The translations under genes were made by a program, and so were the position numbers. Below are positions 1-7,641 of a stretch of DNA of 64,000 bases, one piece after another. The DNA comes from Chthoniobacter flavus (GTDB lineage: Bacteria > Verrucomicrobiota > Verrucomicrobiia > Chthoniobacterales > JACTMZ01): positions 1 through 64,000 of the forward strand of contig CAMDUL010000015.1 in the NCBI GenBank assembly GCA_945878135.1, read 5' to 3'. The notes below the pieces were generated by a model. That model worked only from the letters and a program-made list of their open reading frames with translations, was not told the DNA's origin and searched no databases. Position 1 is the stretch's first letter; every line of letters begins with the position of its first letter.

Positions 1-2
1 TC

Positions 3-1037
3 TCCACCGGACTGCTGACCTATCTTGGATCGTTCGATTCCGGCGGCAACGGCCTCACCGCGATTCAAGGAGGGCAAGCGCATGCCGTCGTGGCGCACGG
101 CCCGTTTCTTTACGCGGTGAACTCGGGAAGCGGGAACTTTTCGACTTTCAGCATCGGTCAAAATGGACAACTCACGCTCCTTGCGACAACGTCCTCAGGC
201 GGCGAGCGCCCAGTCAGCATCGCGATTTATGGCAACTTGCTCTATGTCCTGAACCAAGGCATTGCCGCGAGCGAAGTGGGCGGACCGGCAAACGCCGGAG
301 TGACGCCGTTTTTTCTCGGAGTGGACGGCATTCCTGCGCCTGCTCTGGTTCCCGGAGTGTCACTCCCTTCCACGGACGCACCAGCGGACATTGTCTTCAC
401 TGGGAACGGCCAGCGGCTTGCCGTCACTTGCAGCGGGGCGAATACCATCCGTTCCTTTAGTGTCAGCGCACCAGGAGAGCTGAGCAACGAACAGTCAGTC
501 GAGGTCGGAAGCCAGCCGGTGGGCGGGACATCCAACGGGCGTTTGCCCTGGTGCGCCTTTGCCACCGTGGTCGAGAACCCAGGTCCGGCCTCCGTGGTTT
601 CTTTCAATGCCGAGAGCACGCTTGCTCTCGTGTCCCAGGTGGACGCCACAGCGGATCAAGATCCGTGTTGGGCGACCACTGACATCGAGGGTTACCGGCT
701 TTGGACGTCGAATTTTCTGCCCCGCTCGTTGACCCTGTACTCTATTGCCGGCAATGGCTCCTTGGTCCGACTGGGTGCTCACGAACCGGAGCCCGGCGAC
801 AACGGTCCCGGGGCGCTCGACATCGGCGTGAGCAGCGACGGCCGGTTCCTCTACCGCCTGCGTGCTTTCAACAGCGACGGTTCCCCCACCCCGCCTCATC
901 CTTATCCTGTTGTCGAAGTTTTTGAGATCACCGACAACCCGTCAGCCGGAGATCTCAGCTTGATACAGTCTGTCCCGGTCGAAATCGAATCGCTCCGTTA
1001 TGCCTCTCCCTCCGGAATGGCGGTCGCCTCGCCTTGA
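3..1037 (+). CDS. Lactonase-family beta-propeller protein (5' end outside window)
   Basis: The reading frame is already open at base 3 and ends with TGA at 1035-1037, so the start lies left of the window. Repeated blades such as FLYAVNSGSGNFSTFSI, RPVSIAIYGNLLYVLNQG and GVSSDGRFLYRLRAF alternate hydrophobic strands with Gly/Asn turns. This is the pattern of 6-phosphogluconolactonase/muconate-cyclase-type seven-bladed propellers. Known members hydrolyse sugar lactones, but many in this phylum are secreted proteins of unknown substrate. A GTG at 90 could serve as an internal start, but the blade pattern continues upstream of it (LLTYLGSFDSGGNG), so I treat the gene as truncated by the window edge. 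Family assignment is firm; substrate is unknown. Confidence 0.8.
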   Translation, partial: STGLLTYLGSFDSGGNGLTAIQGGQAHAVVAHGPFLYAVNSGSGNFSTFSIGQNGQLTLLATTSSGGERPVSIAIYGNLLYVLNQGIAASEVGGPANAGVTPFFLGVDGIPAPALVPGVSLPSTDAPADIVFTGNGQRLAVTCSGANTIRSFSVSAPGELSNEQSVEVGSQPVGGTSNGRLPWCAFATVVENPGPASVVSFNAESTLALVSQVDATADQDPCWATTDIEGYRLWTSNFLPRSLTLYSIAGNGSLVRLGAHEPEPGDNGPGALDIGVSSDGRFLYRLRAFNSDGSPTPPHPYPVVEVFEITDNPSAGDLSLIQSVPVEIESLRYASPSGMAVASP

Positions 1038-1059
1038 TCGAAGACGCGTCATTCCTGCT

Positions 1060-1551
1060 ATGGTTTTTCTCGCCTCAATTCTTCTCAGCAAGACTTTTCT
1101 ACGCCTGCTCATATTGTCGGTGTGCACCATTTGCCTTGTCCTTGCCTATAGCGACCTTCGGCAAATAACCGCATGCTGGGCCTGCCTGACGGCTGGCCAC
1201 CACAACCCGGAGTTGGAGATGCAAGAGGACACCATCGCGGCGATCCTTGTTGCCGTTGGTGTGTTGCTCGAGTCCTTTGAGGTGCTGGCCAGAAAGGCCG
1301 CCCCGCGGCTTTCGCCGACCGCACTGGCGCAGGTCCATCGCACGGCCGAAGCTTGCGCCGTGAAAGGGACCTTTATTGTCGTCTTCGGTCTCGCCATCGA
1401 AATGGTCAACCAAGTCACCAAGTCTCTCGAGGGGAACCACGCTCTCATCCACCTGATTCAAGCATCGATTAATCTACCGCTGGCCCTCGCCTCCATCGCG
1501 CTCCTGCTCGCCGCACTGCGAGACATCTCGCGGCCCCCGGCCGGAACATAG
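1060..1551 (+). CDS. Small integral membrane protein, function unknown
   Basis: I do not recognise this 163-residue protein. It has about four hydrophobic stretches: residues 3-28 (including LLILSVCTICLVLAY), about 50-70 (TIAAILVAVGVLLESF), about 100-118 (FIVVFGLAIEMVN) and 135-157 (INLPLALASIALLLAAL). I chose the ATG at 1060 because the hydrophobic N-terminal segment begins there. An upstream in-frame ATG at 1000 would add a basic leader overlapping the end of the preceding gene. Two cysteines (CWAC) lie in the loop after the first helix. It starts 22 bases after the propeller gene on the same strand, so the two may share a transcript. Confidence 0.55.
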   Translation: MVFLASILLSKTFLRLLILSVCTICLVLAYSDLRQITACWACLTAGHHNPELEMQEDTIAAILVAVGVLLESFEVLARKAAPRLSPTALAQVHRTAEACAVKGTFIVVFGLAIEMVNQVTKSLEGNHALIHLIQASINLPLALASIALLLAALRDISRPPAGT

Positions 1552-1647
1552 GCCTCAGGGCGTGCACGTTGAACCCGGCGATGCGGACCATGCGGCGCCC
1601 TATGTCCCCGAGGACAGCGAACTGGCCACAGCTGAACGGCCAGAACC

Positions 1648-1836
1648 TCACAGGGCGTGCTTCCGGCGACTCCAGAGCAGCCACCCTGCTCCTGCCGTGA
1701 GAAGCAACGCATAAGTTGAGGGCTCAGGGACACTGGCGACACGAAAGCCGATGTCGTCGTCCCAAGCGCAGCGGGGACGATTCTCGATGGAACCGGTTGG
1801 GCCGCCTGAGGCCAGCCTATTGGTGCTTCTTGTGCC
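1648..1836 (-). pseudogene. Remnant of an FGE/SUMF1-like protein with PEP-CTERM tail
   Basis: Read on the minus strand, this stretch ends in a textbook PEP-CTERM sorting signal: VPEPSTYALLL, a hydrophobic span, then the basic tail WSRRKHAL and TGA. Just before it stands DDDIGFRVAS, which resembles the closing strand (typically NIGFRVA) of formylglycine-generating-enzyme/SUMF1-like domains. In Verrucomicrobiota such domains are often joined directly to PEP-CTERM tails. Only about 62 codons are open, bounded upstream by a stop, with no start codon and no recognisable rest of the domain. I read it as the decayed 3' end of a gene. PEP-CTERM tails direct export and sorting by exosortase in intact proteins. 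Confidence 0.65.
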
Positions 1837-2068
1837 TCAGGTGTGATGCAACATCCAGAGCAGCGCCCAGGGCGGCCCCTAATGCGAGGCCAAGCGCAAG
1901 CTGGTGGAGGGCAAAGCCCACGGCCACGCCGACCGCGACACCAACGCCAGTCCCAGCACCGCCAAGAGACCTGCCTGCCTCCTGATGCGGGCCTTTTGGT
2001 TTTGGTGTTGGTGCTGGCGGCGGTGGGGTATGCATGAAGGCCGTTGGGGGATGGACCACTATTGCCAA
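1817..2068 (-). CDS. Small glycine-zipper protein (tentative)
   Basis: An open frame of 83 codons encodes a proline-rich N-terminus (HTPPPPAPTPKPKG), then alternating glycine and small residues (GAGTGVGVAVGVAVG, LALGLALGAALGAALD) and a basic end (HLRHKKHQ). Glycine-zipper proteins of this shape are found in many bacteria and may associate with membranes. The first codon would be TTG at 2068; an ATG at 2035 gives 72 residues. Neither has a visible ribosome binding site, and the stop overlaps the decayed PEP-CTERM gene. The periodic small-residue pattern argues for a real protein, but GC-rich DNA produces such patterns by chance, so I keep confidence low. Confidence 0.4.
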   Translation of the reverse strand: MAIVVHPPTAFMHTPPPPAPTPKPKGPHQEAGRSLGGAGTGVGVAVGVAVGFALHQLALGLALGAALGAALDVASHLRHKKHQ

Positions 2069-2255
2069 GGGTGAAGTATTTTGCGCATAAAGCGCGAGTA
2101 TTCCTTGGCGTTTAATCCGCTTGCACCACCATCTAAAGTAAGGCTAAGGTGCTTGCTCTTTCTGATTCGGGGTTGCAAAAATGGTTTACAAAGCTTGGCA
2201 ATTCCCAAAAAGAAACAAACATATTTCTTTGTAAGTCGCTCATTATGAGCAATTT

Positions 2256-2332
2256 CGGGCTGTGGCTCAGCTTGGTAGAGCGCTGCGTTCGGGACGCAGA
2301 GGCCGTGGGTTCGAATCCCACCAGCCCGACCA
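2256..2332 (+). tRNA. tRNA-Pro (anticodon CGG)
   Basis: The cloverleaf is complete. The acceptor stem CGGGCTG (2256-2262) pairs with CAGCCCG (2322-2328). The D arm GCTC...GAGC, anticodon arm CTGCG-TTCGGGA-CGCAG and T arm with GGTTCGAATCC are all present. The loop puts CGG at positions 34-36, reading codon CCG for proline. The discriminator base is A and CCA is encoded (2330-2332). A short inverted repeat GCTCAT-T-ATGAGC (2238-2250) lies just upstream. No other tRNA follows; an antitoxin gene lies head-on 39 bases downstream. Confidence 0.97.
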
Positions 2333-2371
2333 CTCCCCTCCCCAAGCGAGTCGGAGTAGCTGCGGTGTGGT

Positions 2372-2596
2372 TTACGCGAGGACCGCAATTTCCTTTTCAG
2401 TCGCCACCGGCGAAAAAGCATCGCCGATGAACCTCCCTTGGCCACGCAGCGCGAGCCAAGGCCTGTCTGCCCCGGCTACCACAAGCCGCGCAACGACAAG
2501 TCCATCTTTGGAAATCACCAACTCGCCACCCTGCTCCACCACTTCGTCGACCAGAGCGGTGAACTTGGCGGAAAATTCGGCAGCAGATTTTGTCAT
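2372..2596 (-). CDS. Phd/YefM-family antitoxin without a toxin partner
   Basis: This 74-residue protein has the Phd/YefM outline: an N-terminal helix region (SAAEFSAKFTALVDEVVEQG), the strand motif ELVISKDGLVVARLV, and the late motif ALRGQGRFIGDAFSP. The last resembles the usual LRGSV..GDI.SP of antitoxins paired with PIN toxins. Such proteins bind and block a toxin and repress their own promoter. Here no toxin follows. The minus strand downstream runs into tRNA-Pro after 39 bases, so the partner is lost or encoded elsewhere. The ATG is at 2594-2596 and the stop is TAA at 2372-2374. A good promoter lies directly against the start codon (see 2603-2630). Confidence 0.75.
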   Translation of the reverse strand: MTKSAAEFSAKFTALVDEVVEQGGELVISKDGLVVARLVVAGADRPWLALRGQGRFIGDAFSPVATEKEIAVLA

Positions 2597-2602
2597 AACA
2601 AA

Positions 2603-2630
2603 ACTATGATCGCCTGTTCCCAGTCGTCAA
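2603..2630 (-). promoter_or_regulatory. Putative promoter of the orphan antitoxin, leaderless geometry
   Basis: On the minus strand, TTGACG (2625-2630) and CATAGT (2603-2608) are separated by 16 bases. The antitoxin ATG begins 6 bases after the -10 element, where transcription would start. No Shine-Dalgarno sequence fits in between. The match and geometry are read directly; promoter activity is inferred. Confidence 0.45.
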
Positions 2631-2732
2631 CTTTTACAATACCGCTCTAACGGTAGCCCCCAACTGTAAACCTCTGAGCCCCCTGCGTCCTCTGCAGGTT
2701 TTCGCTCGCACCGCAGACAAGGCACCCAGACC

Positions 2733-4586
2733 TCAATGCTCCGGCGCCGTCTCGATTTCCACCGCCGCCCCGGCATCCTCCGGTTCCCGCACCGAGTCGA
2801 CCATCTCCTGCACTTTGGCCGAAGGCGGCGGGAAGAGCGGGGTCAGACCCAGCGTGACCGCCAGATTGAGGGCCATCCCGATCACGCCGATCCCCTGCGG
2901 ATTGATCCCGGCCGGAAAGATTCCGAAATTCCACGGCGCCATACCGAAGAAAACACAGGCGATGATATACCAGGAGGTGAAACCGATGCCGGCCAGCATG
3001 CCGCAAATCGCGGGGACGGTGCCGACCCGCTTGGTGAAGATGCCGAGCACGATGGCCGGGAAGAAACTCGCCGCGGCCAACCCGAAGGCGAAGGCCACGA
3101 CCTGACTGACAAACCCCGGCGGATAAATCCCGAAAATCCCCGCGATGACCACCGCCACGCCGATGACCGCGCGCCCCAAGAGCAAGCGCTGCTGCTCCGT
3201 CGCCTTGGGGTTGAGCACGCGATAGTAAAGGTCGTGGGCCACGCTGGACGAAATGACCAGCAGCAGTCCGCTGGCCGTGGACAACGCCGCGGCGAGACCA
3301 CCCGCCGCGACAAAGGCGATGATCCAATTGGAAAGCTGGGCCATTTCCGGCGTGGCCAGCACGATGATATCCATGTCGGGGCCGGACAGTTTCTTTTCCC
3401 GCAGGACCAAGCGCGCATCCGCGCCCTCTGCGCCGCCGGAATCGATCCATTGTTGGTTGGCCACCATGAGGGACGACAACTCCGTGCCGCTGAGCGTCCC
3501 GCTGCGGAAAATCTCGTTGTCCGCGCCCGCGGAGTAGCGCACCACCCCGTCGCCGTTGTCGACCCAGAGGATGAGCCCGGTCTTTTCCCAATTGTGGAAC
3601 CACGAAGGCAATTGTTCCGCCGTCTTGCCGTTCAGGCTCTCGATCATGAAATACCGCGCGAACGCCGCGGTGGCCGGCGCGGTGACATAGAGCAGTGCGA
3701 TGAAAAGCAGCGCCCAAAACCCGCTCCAGCGTGCCGCTTTGACCGTCTTGACCGTGTAGAAACGGACAATGACATGCGGCAGGCCGGCCGTGCCGAGCAT
3801 GAGGGCCAGCGCGACAAAGAAAACGTTCACCTTGTCCCAACTTCCGGTGAACGCCTCGGTGTAGCGCGAAAATCCGAGATCGGTCTGGATCTGATCCAGC
3901 TTGCCGAGCAGCGACACGACTTGTCCGTCGGCCAGTTCCGGCCGCAGGTTCGCCCCGAGCCCGACCGACGGCACCGCCGCGCCGGTCAGCATGATGCTGA
4001 TGGCGATGGCCGGAATGAGAAAGGCCGTGATCAGCACCCAATACTGCGCGACCTGCGTCCAGGTGATGCCCTTCATCCCGCCCAGCGTGGCGTAGACGAA
4101 AACGATGGCCATGCCGATGACCACGCCCGTGGTGACGTCGACCTCGATAAAGCGGCTGAAGACCACGCCGACACCGCGCATTTGTCCGGCCACGTAGGTA
4201 AAACTGACGAACAACGCGCAAATCACCGCGACCAACCGCGCCACATTGGAGTCGTAACGGTCTCCGACAAAATCCGGCACGGTGAAATGTCCGAACTTGC
4301 GCAAATACGGCGCAAGCATCAGCGCGAGCAGCACATAACCGCCGGTCCACCCCATCAAATAAACCCCGCCCGCGTAGCCCATGGTGGAAATGAGCCCGGC
4401 CATGGAAATGAATGACGCCGCGCTCATCCAATCCGCCGCCGTGGCCATGCCATTGGCCGCCGCGGGCACACCCTGCCCCGCGACATAAAACCCTTTTGTG
4501 TCCCTGACCCGCGCCCACCAGGCGATCGTCAGGTAGAGCGCGAAGCTGCCGCCGACAAAAATCACCGTCCACAAACCGATGCTCAT
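2733..4586 (-). CDS. Sodium/solute symporter, large subunit (VC_2705/ActP type)
   Basis: This 617-residue, multi-spanning protein belongs to the sodium:solute symporter family. Typical segments are GFYVAGQGVPAAANGMATAA, DWMSAASFISMAGLIS, YLMGWTGGYVLLALMLAPYL, FTVPDFVGDRYDS and the later TASGLLLVISSSVAHDLYY. Members next to a DUF4212 small subunit, as here, form the VC_2705 subfamily related to the acetate permease ActP. They are thought to take up small carboxylates driven by sodium. A hydrophilic stretch around residues 290-400, with several charged repeats, interrupts the transmembrane core. The start is ATG at 4584-4586, overlapping the small-subunit stop in an ATGA arrangement, so translation is probably coupled. 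Exact substrate cannot be read. Confidence 0.88.
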   Translation of the reverse strand: MSIGLWTVIFVGGSFALYLTIAWWARVRDTKGFYVAGQGVPAAANGMATAADWMSAASFISMAGLISTMGYAGGVYLMGWTGGYVLLALMLAPYLRKFGHFTVPDFVGDRYDSNVARLVAVICALFVSFTYVAGQMRGVGVVFSRFIEVDVTTGVVIGMAIVFVYATLGGMKGITWTQVAQYWVLITAFLIPAIAISIMLTGAAVPSVGLGANLRPELADGQVVSLLGKLDQIQTDLGFSRYTEAFTGSWDKVNVFFVALALMLGTAGLPHVIVRFYTVKTVKAARWSGFWALLFIALLYVTAPATAAFARYFMIESLNGKTAEQLPSWFHNWEKTGLILWVDNGDGVVRYSAGADNEIFRSGTLSGTELSSLMVANQQWIDSGGAEGADARLVLREKKLSGPDMDIIVLATPEMAQLSNWIIAFVAAGGLAAALSTASGLLLVISSSVAHDLYYRVLNPKATEQQRLLLGRAVIGVAVVIAGIFGIYPPGFVSQVVAFAFGLAAASFFPAIVLGIFTKRVGTVPAICGMLAGIGFTSWYIIACVFFGMAPWNFGIFPAGINPQGIGVIGMALNLAVTLGLTPLFPPPSAKVQEMVDSVREPEDAGAAVEIETAPEH

Positions 4587-4921
4587 CGTCCCTCCTTGCG
4601 CCGGATTTCCACCAACTCGTTGTGATGTTTCCGGTCGAGCCGGTTCATCAGCACGCAGTAAACGAGAATGACCGCGACAAAGACCACGATGCTGCCTTGT
4701 TGCGCGAACCAGAACCCGAGCGGGAACGCCGTGCCGGGCAGGGTGTATTGGTTGAGCCAGTCGGCCCACAAAACCCCGCAGCCCAGCCCTGCAACAAACC
4801 ACACGGAGAGCAGGACGGCCATGATCCGCAAATTCGACCGCCAATAACGCCGCAAGGATTCCTTCTCAGCCGCCGACCTTGGCAGCCGCGGACCTTCGCT
4901 CAGGGGAACATGATCAGCCAT
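4583..4921 (-). CDS. DUF4212 symporter small subunit
   Basis: This 112-residue protein has two transmembrane helices (IMAVLLSVWFVAGLGCGVLW and GSIVVFVAVILVYCVLMN) and the family hallmarks RRYWRSNLRI, LNQYTLPGTAFPLGFWFAQQ and MNRLDRKHH. This is DUF4212, the small partner of VC_2705-type sodium/solute symporters. It precedes the large subunit and overlaps it by ATGA, consistent with a stoichiometric pair in the inner membrane. I chose the ATG at 4919-4921; an in-frame ATG further upstream (4976-4978) would add a 19-residue leader that does not look conserved. Confidence 0.88.
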   Translation of the reverse strand: MADHVPLSEGPRLPRSAAEKESLRRYWRSNLRIMAVLLSVWFVAGLGCGVLWADWLNQYTLPGTAFPLGFWFAQQGSIVVFVAVILVYCVLMNRLDRKHHNELVEIRRKEGR

Positions 4922-5029
4922 CGGGGATGGGCGTTGGTAAGGCACACCGCGGCAACGCGCAAGCCCTGTGTGGTGCACAGAAAAAACACGGATCTCCCGG
5001 ATGCACGTAGCAGGGAGCGCAGGCGGGCG

Positions 5030-5830
5030 TCATCTTTGCGGCGGACACCAGCCCGAAGGATGCGCGCCGGAAAAAATCCGGTCGAATCTGGCCAGCGCCT
5101 CATCCCTGGAATACAGACCCTTGAGCACGCCGGGCCATTGATCGACCTCCTCACGGCGAACAATGACCGGGAGCTTGGGCGGCCCGAACTGCACCGGGAT
5201 GACGCGATAACCGAGCGCAAGCAGGGCGGCCACCCGGTGTTTGCCACTGCCGACGAGGACCCGGAAGTCGTCCTCACGCAGAAAATACGCCCCGCGCAAG
5301 TGGCCGGCCGGAGAACGCTCGGGATGGTAACCCGTTTCCTGCACCGACTGGTAAATCCGCGCCATCCGCCGGAGGGTCACTTCGCCGAAGGCTTCGGTGA
5401 CCGGACCGCCGGTGATATGACCGCGCATGTCCCCCGCATCCAATCCCAGTTCCTGCGCCACCGCGGTGAATTCGCCCCGCTGCAGACGTCCGGACGCCGT
5501 GTTGCCGGCCGTCTGGGCGCGCGCCCGCCAAGGCGCGGGCTTCTCGAGTTCCGCCGGATTCCGACCGGCAAACGGCTGCCAGCATTCGTAGAAATTTTCC
5601 AAGAGCGACCCGCGAAAACGTGCGGACCGGCCCCCGGCGATGGCCTGCAGAGTGAGAACAAACGGGTTATGGGGATCCGCGCCGCTGAAACCGGCTGACC
5701 GGATTTTCTCCACGGGAACGTTCCGGAGAAACGCCCGCCACCCGGCCTTCCGCAGCCCTTCGAGTGGTGAAAGTTCCTCGTCGCGCAGATCGAGCGGCTC
5801 TTTCTTCTTCCGGCGGAAAAGCGGGAACAT
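5030..5830 (-). CDS. ParB/sulfiredoxin-fold-like protein, function unknown
   Basis: The 266-residue product starts MFPLFRRKKK and has no signal peptide. Around residues 190-215 the stretch FRVLVGSGKHRVAALLALGY resembles the nucleotide-binding motif of ParB/sulfiredoxin-fold proteins (compare the G-H-H-R-L-A-A-L pattern). It is followed by strand-like IPVQFG and a PVIVRREEVDQWPGV segment. Such folds occur in chromosome-partitioning proteins and in standalone proteins linked to polysaccharide or natural-product clusters. No helix-turn-helix of a true ParB is evident, so I do not call partitioning. The gene lies just downstream of RNase P RNA on the same strand. An in-frame ATG exists upstream at 5938, but it falls inside the rnpB gene. 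Confidence 0.55.
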   Translation of the reverse strand: MFPLFRRKKKEPLDLRDEELSPLEGLRKAGWRAFLRNVPVEKIRSAGFSGADPHNPFVLTLQAIAGGRSARFRGSLLENFYECWQPFAGRNPAELEKPAPWRARAQTAGNTASGRLQRGEFTAVAQELGLDAGDMRGHITGGPVTEAFGEVTLRRMARIYQSVQETGYHPERSPAGHLRGAYFLREDDFRVLVGSGKHRVAALLALGYRVIPVQFGPPKLPVIVRREEVDQWPGVLKGLYSRDEALARFDRIFSGAHPSGWCPPQR

Positions 5831-5884
5831 CGCGGAGACGAGTCTCCCGATCGTCGCGGCCGAGGCAAGCTCGGCTTGAAAAAG

Positions 5885-6277
5885 GGCGGGTGACCGTAAG
5901 CCGGATTTTGTCGTTCGCCGAGGCGACCGGGCGGCCATTTCTCTCGCCGGCTTGCGCCGGCGCCCCGCTTGCGCGGGGTGCGACTAATACCCGGAATGTG
6001 TCCCGCTTGCGCGGAACGGCCGGGGCGGGCCGTCATTCCTGTTCTGTCTTGCACCGCACGGGGTTTGTCCTGCCATGACGATCACTCGTCACGCGGTGGG
6101 CTCTTACCCCGCCATTTCAACCTTACCTGCCGAGGCAGGCGGTATATTTTCTGCGACACTATCCGTGGCGGCGGACTTGCGTCCGCCGGCCCCGCGCTTG
6201 CGCGCGGCGTGCTGCCCCGAGGTGTCCGGACTTTCCTCTGCGCGGGAAAACCGCGCAGCGGCCGCCGGCCACCCGCC
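5885..6277 (-). ncRNA. rnpB: RNase P RNA (class A)
   Basis: The minus strand carries the conserved blocks of bacterial RNase P RNA in order. GAGGAAAGTCCGGAC lies near the 5' end, then GGTAAGAGCCCACCGCG, GGACAAACCCC, GCAAGACAGAACAG, and GACAAAATCCGGCTTACGG near the 3' end. P1 forms between GGCGGGTGGCC (6267-6277) and GGTCACCCGCC (5885-5895), with one G-U pair, which fixes both ends. A T run follows P1 on the minus strand and can serve as terminator. Several helices are capped by GCAA loops (for example GCGC-GCAA-GCGC). The length is about 393 bases, typical of the class. The RNA cleaves 5' leaders from tRNA precursors. Confidence 0.96.
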
Positions 6278-6284
6278 GGGGAGG

Positions 6285-6313
6285 AATCTAGGCCACGATG
6301 ACCCGCCCGGCAA
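6285..6313 (-). promoter_or_regulatory. Putative rnpB promoter
   Basis: On the minus strand, TTGCCG (6308-6313) and TAGATT (6285-6290) are 17 bases apart. Transcription would start 7-8 bases downstream, at the first base of the P1 helix of RNase P RNA. The agreement between promoter spacing and the independently defined RNA end supports both calls. Confidence 0.6.
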
Positions 6314-6365
6314 CCCCGCCTTGGCGGTGACCATTCGCTCCGCTCCGGAGTCCCGGTCCGCGCCC

Positions 6366-7541
6366 TCAAAGATTCCCGTCGAAGACCGACACCATGGATT
6401 CCACCGCGCGTTGCCACAGGGGCCGCTTGGCCCAGTCCGCGGCATGGACCTCCCGCGCCCCGCCGAGGTCGCGCTCGAACATCTCACGCATCGCCCCGCC
6501 CGTGCCCGCGTCGGCCACGAGCAGATTCAACTCGTAATTCCGGGTCATGGACAACGGGTCGAGGTTGCTCGATCCGACAATGGAAATCTCGCCGTCAGCC
6601 ACCGCCGTCTTGGCATGCACCATCATGCCGCGCCACTCGTAAATGCGAGCCCCGGCCGCGAGCAAGCGCGCGTAGCGCCGGCGGGCCGAGGCCGCCGCCA
6701 CGGGGTGGTTGTTGTTGCCGGGCAGCAGGAACCGCACACTCACGCCGCGCCGCGCGGCCGCTTCGAAAGCCGCCACGACCGGTTCCGGAGTGACGAGATA
6801 GGCGTCCGTGATGTCGAGGCTGCGGCGCGCGTGCCCCGCCATCCAGATGTAGATCGAAGCCACGTGATGCGCGCCCGGCTGATCGGCGGCCACGAGGGCG
6901 CAAGGAACCTCCGGCGCCTCGGTGAACAAAGTCGGCACCGGCACTTCCTCCATGGCGGCGCGCCGCCACATCGATTCGAAGGCGACGGAGACATCAGCCG
7001 CGACCGGACCCCGCACGAAAAGCGCCGTGTCGCGCCAATTCTGCCCGCCCACGTTACGGCCGGCCCAGTTGTTGCTGATGCAGAGGCCGCCGACCACCGC
7101 GGTCTCCCCGTCGATGACGAGAGTTTTGCGGTGGTCGCGGTGGCGCAGGCGCGGCCACGTCCACGGGGCGAGCAGGGAGACCGGACGGAACGGGCGGCCG
7201 TCCACCCGCTCGGCCCGCAGGGCGGAAGCAATCGAGCCGCCTTTGACCATCATCGTGCCGACCGGATCGTAAAGCACCCGCACCTCCACCCCCCGGCGCG
7301 CCGCCTCGCCCAGCACTTTGGCGAAGCGCAAACCGGTCGCGTCTCCGGCGAAGATGAAATTCTCGAACCAAACCGATCTCTGCGCCGACCGGATCAGGTC
7401 CAGCATGACCGGGAACGCCTGCTGGCCGTCGCGGAGAACGCGCGCCTCTTCGATCGCCCGGGCCGGCGCCGAGGCGCGCCGCGACAACTCGGCGACCATC
7501 TCGGGTTGCAACAGGCTCTCTTGGCTGCTGGACGGCGTCAT
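6366..7541 (-). CDS. Cardiolipin synthase-like phospholipase D protein
   Basis: The 391-residue protein has two HKD motifs: HRDHRKTLVIDGETAVVGG in the first half and MMVHAKTAVADGEISIVGSS with downstream SNLDPLS in the second. The GG/SN pattern after each motif is typical of bacterial cardiolipin synthases, which transfer phosphatidyl groups between phosphatidylglycerol molecules at the inner membrane. The usual N-terminal transmembrane hairpin of ClsA is missing, so this resembles the shorter ClsB-type enzymes. The ATG at 7541 is preferred; an in-frame ATG at 7589 adds 16 basic residues. It is divergent from the protease gene at 7642, and rnpB follows on the same strand. Confidence 0.85.
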   Translation of the reverse strand: MTPSSSQESLLQPEMVAELSRRASAPARAIEEARVLRDGQQAFPVMLDLIRSAQRSVWFENFIFAGDATGLRFAKVLGEAARRGVEVRVLYDPVGTMMVKGGSIASALRAERVDGRPFRPVSLLAPWTWPRLRHRDHRKTLVIDGETAVVGGLCISNNWAGRNVGGQNWRDTALFVRGPVAADVSVAFESMWRRAAMEEVPVPTLFTEAPEVPCALVAADQPGAHHVASIYIWMAGHARRSLDITDAYLVTPEPVVAAFEAAARRGVSVRFLLPGNNNHPVAAASARRRYARLLAAGARIYEWRGMMVHAKTAVADGEISIVGSSNLDPLSMTRNYELNLLVADAGTGGAMREMFERDLGGAREVHAADWAKRPLWQRAVESMVSVFDGNL

Positions 7542-7641
7542 GGGTCGCTCCAAGTTAAGTCCTGCCCGCCGTTTGGCCAGCCGCGACACGGGCGTTTACC
7601 GGTTTGCCAAACCGCGTGCCGCGGTTACTCTTTGCCCTCCC

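Noticed and set aside
2059-2445. Minus- and plus-strand ORFs across tRNA-Pro, including one with a GFEPTASASRTQ-like string
   Set aside because: These are readings through the tRNA gene and its T arm, a well-known source of false proteins.
2736-4415. 559-codon plus-strand ORF opposite the symporter gene
   Set aside because: It is rich in Arg, His, Asp and Gln with no hydrophobic core, as expected for the complement of a GC-rich membrane-protein gene.
5377-6487. Several ORFs over 5377-6487 on both strands
   Set aside because: They overlap the RNase P RNA, whose conserved blocks and P1 pairing explain the region.
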